Origin: Aquirufa sp.
GTDB lineage: Bacteria; Bacteroidota; Bacteroidia; Cytophagales; Spirosomataceae
Direction: 5' to 3'
Length of the DNA: 11,197 nt
NCBI GenBank assembly: GCA_030833145.1
Contig: JAURHT010000065.1
Location: forward strand, 1-11,197
In this document: in pieces, positions 1-6,157 of the stretch
Numbering within the stretch: position 1 is the stretch's first letter
Layout: every line of letters starts with the position of its first letter
Program-made: the position numbers and the translations under genes
Notes under the pieces: generated by a model
What the model was told of the DNA's origin: nothing
The model's database searches: none
The model's input: the letters and a program-made list of their open reading frames with translations, nothing else

Positions 1-129
1 AAAGAGGCGATCTTCTTACGCCACGATCAAATGGTTCCTGTATTCAGTAGCCGCGATGAGGTGATTTACGGGAAAGATAAATTAGTTGAAAAAATGGACC
101 AACGCTATTTGCGTGAGGGCTGGAAATAA
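1..129 (+). CDS. nuoI: NADH-quinone oxidoreductase subunit I (NuoI), C-terminal end only
   Basis: The frame is open from the window's first base and ends in TAA at 127-129, giving the last 42 residues of a protein whose start lies outside. The fragment contains KEAIFLRHDQMVPV followed by SSRDEVIYGKDKLVE and ends in LREGWK. It holds none of the cysteine clusters that bind the two 4Fe-4S centres, as these lie further upstream in NuoI. The identification rests mainly on position, since nuoI is the usual gene immediately before nuoJ, here separated by 6 bases. The tail's charged, hydrophilic character also suits the extension of this peripheral-arm subunit. NuoI carries electrons between the iron-sulfur centres of complex I on the cytoplasmic side. 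Identity is likely but not proven by motif. Confidence 0.72.
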   Translation, partial: KEAIFLRHDQMVPVFSSRDEVIYGKDKLVEKMDQRYLREGWK

Positions 130-135
130 ATTCTT

Positions 136-651
136 ATGGAGATTTCTAATATTTGGTATTTTCTTTCAGGTTTAACTTTACTAAGCGCCCTAATGGTCGT
201 TTTAGCGAAGAACCCGATTCACTCAGTTTTATACTTAGTGTTCACTTTTTTCTGCATTTCAGGTCATTACGTCCTGTTAAATGCACAGTTCTTGATGGCG
301 GTAAATATCATCGTTTACGCGGGAGCGATCATGGTATTATTCCTTTTCGTAATCATGATGTTTGATTTGCGCAAGAACCAACCCGAATCAAAATCGAATT
401 TAACGAAGCTCGCTGGCTCAGTAGTCGCAGGTTCTTTATTAGTGGTTTTAATAGCTTTAGTTCGTCAAAATAACTTCCAAACTCCTCAGGAGCAAGGTTT
501 TGTTTCCCAAACGGGTATGGTCGAAAACCTAGGTAAAGTCTTGTATTCAGAGTACTTATTGCCTTTTGAGCTAGTATCTATCTTGTTCTTTGTGGCGATG
601 GTGGGTGCGGTGTTGTTAGGAAAGCGCGAGGCTGGGGAAAGGAATTTTTAA
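136..651 (+). CDS. nuoJ: NADH-quinone oxidoreductase subunit J (NuoJ)
   Basis: This is a complete 171-residue membrane subunit of respiratory complex I, close to the usual length of about 165-200. Five hydrophobic segments fit the family: about residues 6-24, 29-48, 53-76, 92-109 and 141-161. The third carries the family hallmark NIIVYAGAIMVLFLFVIMM (residues 57-75), with the conserved Tyr61 and the irregular helix that links quinone chemistry to proton pumping. The last segment, LPFELVSILFFVAMVGAVLL, is also typical. The ATG lies 6 bases after the nuoI stop with no clear Shine-Dalgarno sequence, as is common in Bacteroidota. The final codons (GERNF) run into the left arm of a large inverted repeat. 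nuoK, normally the next gene and often overlapping, is absent; the transcript instead meets a terminator at 727-757. Confidence 0.93.
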   Translation: MEISNIWYFLSGLTLLSALMVVLAKNPIHSVLYLVFTFFCISGHYVLLNAQFLMAVNIIVYAGAIMVLFLFVIMMFDLRKNQPESKSNLTKLAGSVVAGSLLVVLIALVRQNNFQTPQEQGFVSQTGMVENLGKVLYSEYLLPFELVSILFFVAMVGAVLLGKREAGERNF

Positions 652-708
652 TTTTGTCATTCCAAAATGCGCTGCGCGATATTTTCTGAATGACAAAATC
701 AAAAATTC
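642..708. repeat. Long imperfect palindrome (21-bp arms) overlapping the nuoJ stop codon
   Basis: The left arm (642-662) and right arm (688-708) are each 21 bases and complementary except for one position. The core of the arms reads TTTTGTCATTC and GAATGACAAAA. The 25-base centre contains a GC-rich mini-palindrome, GCGCTGCGC, flanked by AAAAT and ATTTT. The left arm includes the last two codons and the TAA of nuoJ. Without a U-run of its own it does not look like an ordinary terminator, and a real terminator follows 19 bases later. It could be a REP/MITE-like dispersed element or a 3' mRNA-stabilising hairpin. The structure is seen directly; its nature is inferred. Confidence 0.8.
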
Positions 709-726
709 TCTACCTAAAAAGAGAAT

Positions 727-757
727 AAAAAAGGGGATCAATCTGATCCCCTTTTTT
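727..757. terminator. Bidirectional rho-independent terminator after nuoJ
   Basis: This is a perfect 14-bp stem: six A, then GGGGATCA (727-740), a 3-base loop ATC, then TGATCCCC followed by six T (744-757). The stem plus T-run ends plus-strand transcription from the nuo operon. Because the left flank is an A-run, the RNA of the opposite strand has the same form and would stop transcription arriving from the minus-strand gene at 866-1555. It therefore sits where a shared terminator between convergent genes is expected. Confidence 0.93.
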
Positions 758-788
758 AATGATTTCGTGAAACACATTTCACATACGT

Positions 789-830
789 ATCCGCGGAGCG
801 GATTCCAACTCTATGCTTTATTCTTTGTGC
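789..830 (+). repeat. Dispersed hairpin-plus-pyrimidine-tail repeat, copy A1
   Basis: A 6-bp stem, ATCCGC / GCGGAT (789-794 and 798-803) with loop GGA, is followed by a pyrimidine-rich tail containing CTATGCTTTATTCTTTGTGC (811-830). The minus-strand copy at 9262-9303 matches it almost base for base: four differences in the 26-base tail, and in the stem a paired G-to-C / C-to-G change that keeps the pairing. That covariation argues that the hairpin, not just the sequence, is maintained or was copied as a unit. It lies downstream of the minus-strand gene at 866-1555. Confidence 0.7.
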
Positions 831-884
831 TTTATGTCTATACTCTCTACTCTATTATCTATAATCTATTTTCCGCGAACGCGG
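831..884. repeat. Pyrimidine tract and hairpin A2 forming the 3' end of the neighbouring gene
   Basis: A tract of TCTA/CTAT-type repeats (about 831-872) ends in the hairpin CCGCG-AA-CGCGG (873-884). Read on the minus strand, the hairpin encodes the final residues of the gene at 866-1555 (RRVRG), and the A-rich flank supplies the last Lys and the TAG. The layout (gene end, GC hairpin, purine tail) is the same as at 9347-9374, although sequence similarity between these two hairpins is weak. Confidence 0.55.
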
Positions 885-1555
885 CGATAATCAAAAACCC
901 CCACTTTCACCCCAATCGTTCCCGTCGCTCTCGACATATCACGTGTTTTTTCTTCCCCAAATGCGAAGCGGTAATTTGCGCCACCAAATACTTTTATATA
1001 TTTGAATAGATTCACTTCAAGGTTAATGCCTGGTTGTACACCTAAAGCACGCGGGCCATTTCTGAATGGATCATTTCTGCCCCAGTTACCTCCATATCCA
1101 GGTCCAGGTTGTGGCATCATACTACTTGTATAGTTATAGATCATCGGATTTTCCTGCTGTATTCTACCTATCGCTAATGGGAAACTTAAATGAAATAACT
1201 TATTTGCCATAGGAGTGACTTCTATGGTCAAAGCATTAAATCGTTGGCGTGGTTCTGGAGCCATTCCATTGCGATCATCTCTTCTATCCATTGAATTAAA
1301 AGAAGCAATACCTAAGGACAATTTATTATTCAAATGCATTTGAAGACCCATTCCGTGCTCTGGACCTCCTTTGCCAAATAGCACTTGAGATTGTAATGAT
1401 AAACCAAAGGACTTTAGTTTATGTGGTTTGAATAAGGTCTTCATTGAAGACGTGGTATCCTTTTTAATTTTGAATACTGTTTCTTGGCCAAATGCATCGT
1501 CAATGGATTGGAAGCCAAACAACAACAAGAATAATAGGCGAATCGAATTTTTCAT
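866..1555 (-). CDS. Predicted secreted or outer-membrane beta-barrel protein, function unknown
   Basis: The product is 229 residues from the ATG at 1555. The frame extends 17 codons further up to 1606, but MKNSIRLLFLLLFGF...FGQ is a clean signal peptide (cleavage near residue 24) and makes 1555 the better start. The mature part alternates polar and hydrophobic residues in short stretches (FGLSLQSQVLFG, MGLQMHLNNKLSLGIASF, ALTIEVTPMANKLFHLSFPLAIG, GINLEVNLFKYIKVFGGANYRFAF, GTIGVKVGVFDYR), which suggests about eight or more amphipathic strands, as in small Bacteroidota outer-membrane barrels. A Gly/Pro/Asn/Met-rich loop (MMPQPGPGYGGNWGRNDP) sits in the middle. No enzymatic motif is visible. The last residues, RRVRGK, are encoded by a hairpin repeat. 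The gene stands alone, divergent from the histidine kinase and convergent with nuoJ across a terminator. Confidence 0.72.
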   Translation of the reverse strand: MKNSIRLLFLLLFGFQSIDDAFGQETVFKIKKDTTSSMKTLFKPHKLKSFGLSLQSQVLFGKGGPEHGMGLQMHLNNKLSLGIASFNSMDRRDDRNGMAPEPRQRFNALTIEVTPMANKLFHLSFPLAIGRIQQENPMIYNYTSSMMPQPGPGYGGNWGRNDPFRNGPRALGVQPGINLEVNLFKYIKVFGGANYRFAFGEEKTRDMSRATGTIGVKVGVFDYRRVRGK

Positions 1556-1579
1556 GTCTTTTATTTTTTTACGAATGTA

Positions 1580-1606
1580 CAAATTATAACGTTTCAATAA
1601 ATCCAA
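1580..1606 (-). promoter_or_regulatory. Possible promoter of the minus-strand outer-membrane gene
   Basis: Reading the minus strand, TATAATTTG (1588 to 1580) lies 24 bases before the ATG at 1555 and resembles, imperfectly, the Bacteroidota -7 box TAnnTTTG. A TTG (1606-1604) lies 15 bases upstream, somewhat closer than the usual spacing of about 19-21. This is a weak call based on position and partial match only. Confidence 0.25.
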
Positions 1607-1685
1607 TTAGATACATAGGCTTAATAAGCAGATTAAAGGACTTATTCTATCGATGAAGGTAGGAGGAGGATTCCGCTTATTTGGC

Positions 1686-1693
1686 TAGATTTG
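1686..1693 (+). promoter_or_regulatory. Candidate -7 box (TAGATTTG) for the two-component operon
   Basis: TAGATTTG is an exact match to the Bacteroidota -7 consensus TAnnTTTG and lies 17 bases before the ATG at 1711. No convincing -33 TTG is found at the expected distance. If used, transcription would begin just before 1711 and exclude the alternative TTG start at 1681. Confidence 0.3.
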
Positions 1694-1710
1694 TAAAAAT
1701 CATTTGTGCT

Positions 1711-2766
1711 ATGTGGCAGGTTATTAATTCTAGGAAAACGAAGCGCACCTTTCAGGTGTTGTTTAACCTGATTCTTTGGGGAATGTGGGTAGGTTTACCT
1801 CTATTAAGTCCAGTGCATCAAACCCATGAAGTGGCTCATCCGCACCCGCATGATAACCCAGAATTCTCAGAACATATTTGGGTAGAGTTGATCACGGTGA
1901 TGCCCTTATTCTATGTGATCACGTTGTTATTGATTCCCTATGTATTTAAGAAGAAAGGGATTTGGGTATTTTTCGCTGTTTTGATTGTGACGAATGTGGC
2001 ATTCTTTCTATTGCAAACTTTATTTCATCATACTTTTTTAGAATTTGAACATGAGCACGGCACAGCTCCCGAGATTTTAGGGGTGTTTCCGCTGATCATG
2101 GTGTCCGCTATAGCCTCTGCTTATGGCTTATTGTTAGAGTTTTTAGAGCAAGATGCGAATAAGGAGGAACAGAAAAATGAGCAACTGAAATCAGAGTTAG
2201 CCTTTTTGCGATCTCAGATTAGTCCGCATTTTATCTTTAATATTCTGAACAGTATTGTGTATTTGATCAGGACCAAAGCCTCAGAAAAAGCAGAAGATGT
2301 AACGATGCGTTTGTCTTCTCTGATGCGCTATATGTTGTATGATTCAGATCAAACGATGGTTCCCTTAACAAATGAATTAGCCTACGTGGAGAATTACATT
2401 GATCTCCAAAAAATGCGCTTTGACGGTAATGTTGATTTTATTTTCCAAGTGAAAGGGAATGGCGCGGGTCATATGATTGAACCCATGTTATTGATTCCCT
2501 TTGTAGAAAATGCGGTAAAACATGGGGTGGGTTTAGTAGATAAGCCATTTATCTATGTGACCTTAGAGACCACAGAACATGGATTGCATTTTGTGGTAAA
2601 GAACAAAAAGGGCAAAGAGGAACAAGTATTTAAAGATCCAAGTTCTGGTATCGGTTTGAAGAATGTGAAGCGTCGTTTGGAATTATTATACCCTAACAAA
2701 CATACCTTAACGATTGAGGAGGATGACCTAAATTTCTCCGTAGAACTAAACCTAACTTTGAAATAA
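1711..2766 (+). CDS. LytS/YehU-type sensor histidine kinase with His-rich periplasmic loops
   Basis: The product is 351 residues from the ATG at 1711. Four transmembrane helices lie near residues 14-32, 57-79, 83-105 and 122-142. A short coiled linker (EQDANKEEQKNEQLKSE) follows, then the His_kinase domain with QISPHFIFNILN (phospho-acceptor His173). The ATPase domain has N-box PFVENAVKHG (Asn267) and G-box GIGLKNVKRRLELLYP. This is the class that pairs with LytTR regulators, and the regulator gene follows one base after the stop. By the positive-inside rule both inter-helix loops 1-2 and 3-4 face the periplasm; together they carry ten histidines (HQTHEVAHPHPH and HHTFLEFEHEHG), suggesting metal binding. 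A TTG start at 1681, 11 bases after AGGAGGAGG (1661-1669), would add ten residues; ATG is preferred because such ribosome sites are little used in this phylum, but the choice is open. Confidence 0.88.
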   Translation: MWQVINSRKTKRTFQVLFNLILWGMWVGLPLLSPVHQTHEVAHPHPHDNPEFSEHIWVELITVMPLFYVITLLLIPYVFKKKGIWVFFAVLIVTNVAFFLLQTLFHHTFLEFEHEHGTAPEILGVFPLIMVSAIASAYGLLLEFLEQDANKEEQKNEQLKSELAFLRSQISPHFIFNILNSIVYLIRTKASEKAEDVTMRLSSLMRYMLYDSDQTMVPLTNELAYVENYIDLQKMRFDGNVDFIFQVKGNGAGHMIEPMLLIPFVENAVKHGVGLVDKPFIYVTLETTEHGLHFVVKNKKGKEEQVFKDPSSGIGLKNVKRRLELLYPNKHTLTIEEDDLNFSVELNLTLK

Positions 2767-2767
2767 G

Positions 2768-3484
2768 ATGGTAAAAATGAACTGCATTGTCGTGGACGAC
2801 GAAGTGATGGGCCGTAAATTACTGGAGGAAAATGTGAAGCAAATTCCATTTTTGAATTTAGTAGGTTCTTGTTCGAATGCATTCGAGGCCATGGAATTAC
2901 TCCAAAAAGAGCAAGTCGATTTACTTTTCTTAGATATTCAAATGCCTGGTTTATTAGGGACTTCGTTCTTGTCTTCTTTGGCAGTGAAACCCCTAGTTAT
3001 TTTTGTGACGGCTTATGCAAATTATGCGGTAGAAAGTTATAATCTCGATGCGGTGGATTATTTAATGAAGCCGGTTAGTTTAGATCGTTTTGCATTGAGT
3101 GCCAATAAGGCGTACCATATTTTTGTGGGTAAAAATGTGGTAGAAAAAGAGCCTTTAGCCGATTTCTTCTTTGTCAATGTGGAATATTCGCTCGTTCGAA
3201 TTTCAGTACCTACCGTCACTCATATAGAAGGATTGAAAGATTATGTGAAGATCTATGTGGAGGGAGAGAAATATCCCATTTTGACTAAGCAGACGATGAA
3301 AAGTGTCGAGGCCAAAGTCATGCCGCACGGTTTTATGCGTGTACATAAATCGTTCATCGTGAATTTACAGAAGATTGAATCTATTAAGCAGCAGCGCATT
3401 AAAATAGGGAACTACGAAATAGCCGTGAGCGATTCGCATTTGGGAGAATTAATGGAGCGACTTAACGCAAGTAGGCTAAGTTAA
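2768..3484 (+). CDS. LytTR-family response regulator
   Basis: The 238-residue protein has a receiver domain (about 4-120) and a LytTR DNA-binding domain (about 135-232). The receiver shows the acidic pair Asp10-Asp11, the phospho-acceptor Asp56 in LFLDIQMPG, Thr81 (VTAYANYAVESY) and Lys101 in YLMKPVSLDRF. The LytTR part shows the expected THIEGLKDYVKIY, LTKQTMKSVE and MRVHKSFIVNLQKIESI. LytTR regulators bind promoter DNA through beta-strand loops and act with LytS-type kinases. The ATG lies one base after the kinase stop (TAA-G-ATG), so the pair is almost certainly co-translated. A second in-frame ATG at 2777 (MNCIVVDDE) is a plausible alternative start. The last 23 bases overlap the 3' end of the TonB receptor gene on the other strand. 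The target genes are not shown by the sequence. Confidence 0.94.
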   Translation: MVKMNCIVVDDEVMGRKLLEENVKQIPFLNLVGSCSNAFEAMELLQKEQVDLLFLDIQMPGLLGTSFLSSLAVKPLVIFVTAYANYAVESYNLDAVDYLMKPVSLDRFALSANKAYHIFVGKNVVEKEPLADFFFVNVEYSLVRISVPTVTHIEGLKDYVKIYVEGEKYPILTKQTMKSVEAKVMPHGFMRVHKSFIVNLQKIESIKQQRIKIGNYEIAVSDSHLGELMERLNASRLS

Positions 3485-5366
3485 GCTGTAACCCGATGTG
3501 AAAATTTCGTCCGGGTGAAGGATTGTAAAAGCGAGCTCCGGTAGCATTTAGATCTGGACCTGAGGAATACTGCTCATCACCCAGATTATCTACGGCTGCC
3601 CAGAGTGTCCAGCGTTTTTTAGCATAACTTATTTTTGTATTCCAAAGGTGGTAGGAGCCCATTTGCTCCGTATTAGCATCATTTAAGAATTGGTAATCCA
3701 CGAATTGGAAGTTTTGAATGATACTCAATCCGGAAGGATGTTTCCAAAGAAGCGTACTAGCTTGCTGATAGGGTGTTGTTCCAGTCAAGAAATTTCCATT
3801 GGCAAATCGGAAGTTTTGCCAGGTATGTGATTGTTCAAGAGTTAGCCTAGGAGTAATTAGCCAGGAGGCACTCAATTCCAAACCTTGCTGAGTTGTTGAT
3901 CCCGCATTCGTGAAATAGTCTGATCCATCAGCGGCTCTACGAACAACAATGGTTTCGTTTAAGTTGAATTGATAAATGCTCAGATCCCAGTTGAATTTCG
4001 CGTACTTTCCGCGGTAGGTAAGTTCGTGGTTCCAGCCATTTTCAGCTTTCAAAGCCCGATTAATTTCTCCTGATGAGGGCCTCAATTCACTAATGCTGGG
4101 AGGAGAATAGCCGTGAGCGACTTTGGCAACTACACTTTGATTCGGTCCTAATTTTCGTAAAATGGCCAGTCTCGGAGAGAAAATCGCCTCGTTTCCGATG
4201 TATTCCGTCCAGTAACTGCTCAAGCTTCCAGAGAAGGTAAAGATCCAATTCGCTAAGCCGGCATATTCATTCTGTAAGAAAAGACTTCCTTGCTGGACAT
4301 GGGTGTTTTGGGTGAGCGTCAAGTTTCCTTTAATTCCACTGTTATTTCCGTAAGTGGAGCTATTCATCTGTCCATTTTGGTATTCAAATCCCAGATCGCT
4401 ATTGATTACTCCCTTTCTATGCAGTATACCCCGTGTGGAATAATTAGGTTCATGTCGAATTTCATAGTTTCTGATAGTCGGATTTTCGACATCATTCATT
4501 TGTACAGCCTGGCTTAAATCCCAAGCCCAAACGTTATTCAGCACCTGTGAAGCCCGCGCACTTAAACCAAAACTTTTAATTTTAAACGTCGCCTCTTGTT
4601 GTTGCGCGCTTTTGAATAGGCCTGCTGCAGGTCTTGCCTGCTTTGGATCAGCCAGGAATTGAGCCTTGGTCAAGCCTCCTGGGGTTTGGTAAGCTAAATC
4701 TACGTAATAGGTACTTAAATCTAAGTTGAGATTTTTCGCGAAGCTATGGTGGAATTCATACGAAATCCATTGCTTCTTCATGGCGGACTGTGCTCGGTAC
4801 CCCTCTTGTTGATTAAAGGACGCAAATAATCGGTGATTTTCAGCAGATAAATCGATGGACGTTTTCAATCCGCCTAAGGAATGGTAAACAGTCTCTACAT
4901 TCACTGAATGACCTCGTGACCCACTTTCAAATAATAAAGCTCCCCCGGTTCCTGCCCCATAAATTCCTGCAGCTGGTCCCTTAGTGATTGTTAAGGACGA
5001 AAACAACGCGGGTTCCAATAAGGAGATGTAGGTATTGTTACCTGCATCCGTAAACGGAATCTGATTCCAGTAGACTTTGGTATTTCGAACGCCAAAAGGT
5101 GCCCTAAGTGAGCTACCCCTTATCGCAATTCGGTAACTACCCGGAGATCTTTCTTCCATCCGTATACCTGCCATTGAATTAAGCGTAGATACAAACTGGG
5201 TTGAGCTATACCGCTGAAGATCTGCACTTCGAACAAAGGCATCCGGGGTAGTAAGTGCACTGCGTTTTTGTTCAAAAACATAGACCTTTACTTCCTCTAA
5301 TACTTTAGTGGAATCAGTTTGTGCAACCGCTGAATAGTAAAAAAGCAGGAGAAACAATTTCTTCAT
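3462..5366 (-). CDS. TonB-dependent outer-membrane receptor, siderophore/metal-complex type
   Basis: The 634-residue protein begins with a short signal peptide (MKKLFLLLFYYSAVAQ). Next comes a probable TonB box (LEEVKVYVFEQ). The plug domain (about residues 35-150) shows RYSSTQFVSTLNSMAGIRMEE, RIAIRGSSLRAPFGVRN, VYWNQIPFTDAGNN and SLTITKGPAAGIYGAGTGGALL. The rest is a 22-strand barrel with typical late motifs (ATKxAHGYSPP-like AKVAHGYSPPSISELRP, FTNAGSTTQQGLELSASW, LWAAVDNLGDEQYSS). It lacks the N-terminal carboxypeptidase-regulatory-like domain of SusC-type receptors, and no SusD gene is adjacent, so iron-siderophore or another metal-complex or cofactor import is more likely than glycan import. 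Energy would come from TonB-ExbBD, not encoded here. The start is one base after the stop of the upstream barrel gene. The ligand cannot be read from the sequence. Confidence 0.9.
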   Translation of the reverse strand: MKKLFLLLFYYSAVAQTDSTKVLEEVKVYVFEQKRSALTTPDAFVRSADLQRYSSTQFVSTLNSMAGIRMEERSPGSYRIAIRGSSLRAPFGVRNTKVYWNQIPFTDAGNNTYISLLEPALFSSLTITKGPAAGIYGAGTGGALLFESGSRGHSVNVETVYHSLGGLKTSIDLSAENHRLFASFNQQEGYRAQSAMKKQWISYEFHHSFAKNLNLDLSTYYVDLAYQTPGGLTKAQFLADPKQARPAAGLFKSAQQQEATFKIKSFGLSARASQVLNNVWAWDLSQAVQMNDVENPTIRNYEIRHEPNYSTRGILHRKGVINSDLGFEYQNGQMNSSTYGNNSGIKGNLTLTQNTHVQQGSLFLQNEYAGLANWIFTFSGSLSSYWTEYIGNEAIFSPRLAILRKLGPNQSVVAKVAHGYSPPSISELRPSSGEINRALKAENGWNHELTYRGKYAKFNWDLSIYQFNLNETIVVRRAADGSDYFTNAGSTTQQGLELSASWLITPRLTLEQSHTWQNFRFANGNFLTGTTPYQQASTLLWKHPSGLSIIQNFQFVDYQFLNDANTEQMGSYHLWNTKISYAKKRWTLWAAVDNLGDEQYSSGPDLNATGARFYNPSPGRNFHIGLQLNLAYLR

Positions 5367-5367
5367 C

Positions 5368-6138
5368 TTAGAAGAAAAAAGTGAGTAAAGTAGAAGGAAT
5401 TATGGCTTGAGAGGCCTTAATTGACTTTGATTTGGGATTTTCTGCCCCACCTAAATTGAGTGTTTCTAGGTTCAATGTCCAACCGAATTTACCTTTAACC
5501 ACTTGGATTTTAGCCTTGAAATTCAAGTGCTTATCAGAGACTAAGGATTGGTAAGGTACTCCCACATAGCGACCGTAAAGAGTAACTTCCTCATACAAAG
5601 GCTCGAAAACTTGGGCTTGAATATGAACGGTCGTTTTTCCTGGGATAACTAGCCCCAATCCTCCGCTTATTCCGTGTAAGGAATATTTTTCTTCCTCAAT
5701 ATATTCAGATCGCATGGAGCTAATTTTTCTAGCTAAGGATCTACTGTAAAGGCTAAGCACCGGTGCTAGATGCACCTTTTTGTTATTTTTGATTGTATTC
5801 CAAACTAATCCAGCTTCTGCTTCACCCCCTCTATAACTTGCCTGTAGTACATCAGTGGGCTGAATGGGCTGGTTATAATTGTTCATTGGTGGTTCAATGA
5901 ATGTATAGGAGTTTCTATCGATTGCCTTTCCGGTGAGATTGCCCATCGTTTTTAATGCGATGAATGTCTTGTGATTTTTTTCTGGGTTTTGAAAGGAAAT
6001 TTCAGCTGCGAAATCTAAGGTCATTTGTTGTTCGTGCCATGAAATGAGGGAAGTTCCTACACCCGAATTGAATCGGAATTTTTGGCCAAAACTGACAAAG
6101 GTAATTGCGAGAAAAAGGAGGATTATGCGAAATCTCAT
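5368..6138 (-). CDS. Outer-membrane beta-barrel protein, function unknown, co-operonic with the TonB receptor
   Basis: The 256-residue product starts with a clear signal peptide (MRFRIILLFLAITFVSFGQ). The mature part has alternating strand-like segments (MTLDFAAEISFQ, AEAGLVWNTI, GISGGLGLVIPG, TTVHIQAQVFEPLY, NFKAKIQVVKGKFGWTLNLETLNLGG) and ends in TLLTFFF; a terminal aromatic is typical of proteins inserted by the BAM machinery. No catalytic motif is seen. Its stop and the receptor's ATG are separated by a single base (TAA-G-ATG), so the two are translated together and probably work together, for example as an accessory surface protein for the same ligand. It starts 19 bases after the GT2 gene, so it may be read through from the polysaccharide operon or from a small promoter in that gap. 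The family is not recognised. Confidence 0.72.
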   Translation of the reverse strand: MRFRIILLFLAITFVSFGQKFRFNSGVGTSLISWHEQQMTLDFAAEISFQNPEKNHKTFIALKTMGNLTGKAIDRNSYTFIEPPMNNYNQPIQPTDVLQASYRGGEAEAGLVWNTIKNNKKVHLAPVLSLYSRSLARKISSMRSEYIEEEKYSLHGISGGLGLVIPGKTTVHIQAQVFEPLYEEVTLYGRYVGVPYQSLVSDKHLNFKAKIQVVKGKFGWTLNLETLNLGGAENPKSKSIKASQAIIPSTLLTFFF

Positions 6139-6143
6139 AGAGA

Positions 6144-6151
6144 CAAATATA
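6144..6151 (-). promoter_or_regulatory. Candidate -7 box (TATATTTG) before the outer-membrane operon
   Basis: On the minus strand TATATTTG exactly matches TAnnTTTG and ends 5 bases before the ATG at 6138, inside the 19-base gap after the GT2 stop. Transcription from it would give an almost leaderless mRNA. No -33 element was found at the normal distance, so this could be chance in AT-rich sequence. Confidence 0.25.
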
Positions 6152-6157
6152 GCTGAT

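Noticed and set aside
831..872. Tandem repeat or CRISPR-like array in the TCTA/CTAT tract
   Set aside because: The words are short, irregular and without spacers of fixed length; it is low-complexity sequence between two hairpins.
767..1009. Plus-strand open frame of 80 codons
   Set aside because: It runs through the hairpin repeats and antisense to the outer-membrane gene, with low-complexity residues (Tyr/Phe/Ile-rich from the CTTTAT tract) and no ribosome site.
1623..1646. AATAAG...CTTATT inverted repeat upstream of the kinase as an operator
   Set aside because: Six-base arms 12 bases apart in AT-rich DNA are expected by chance, and LytTR regulators usually bind direct repeats.
2553..2882. 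Minus-strand open frame of 109 codons
   Set aside because: It is antisense to the kinase ATPase domain and the start of the regulator, both well supported by motifs; its product shows no domain.
3493..3518. ACCCG...CGGGT inverted repeat as a terminator for the response regulator
   Set aside because: Only a 5-bp stem with a 16-base loop, no T-run after it, and it lies inside the TonB receptor coding sequence.
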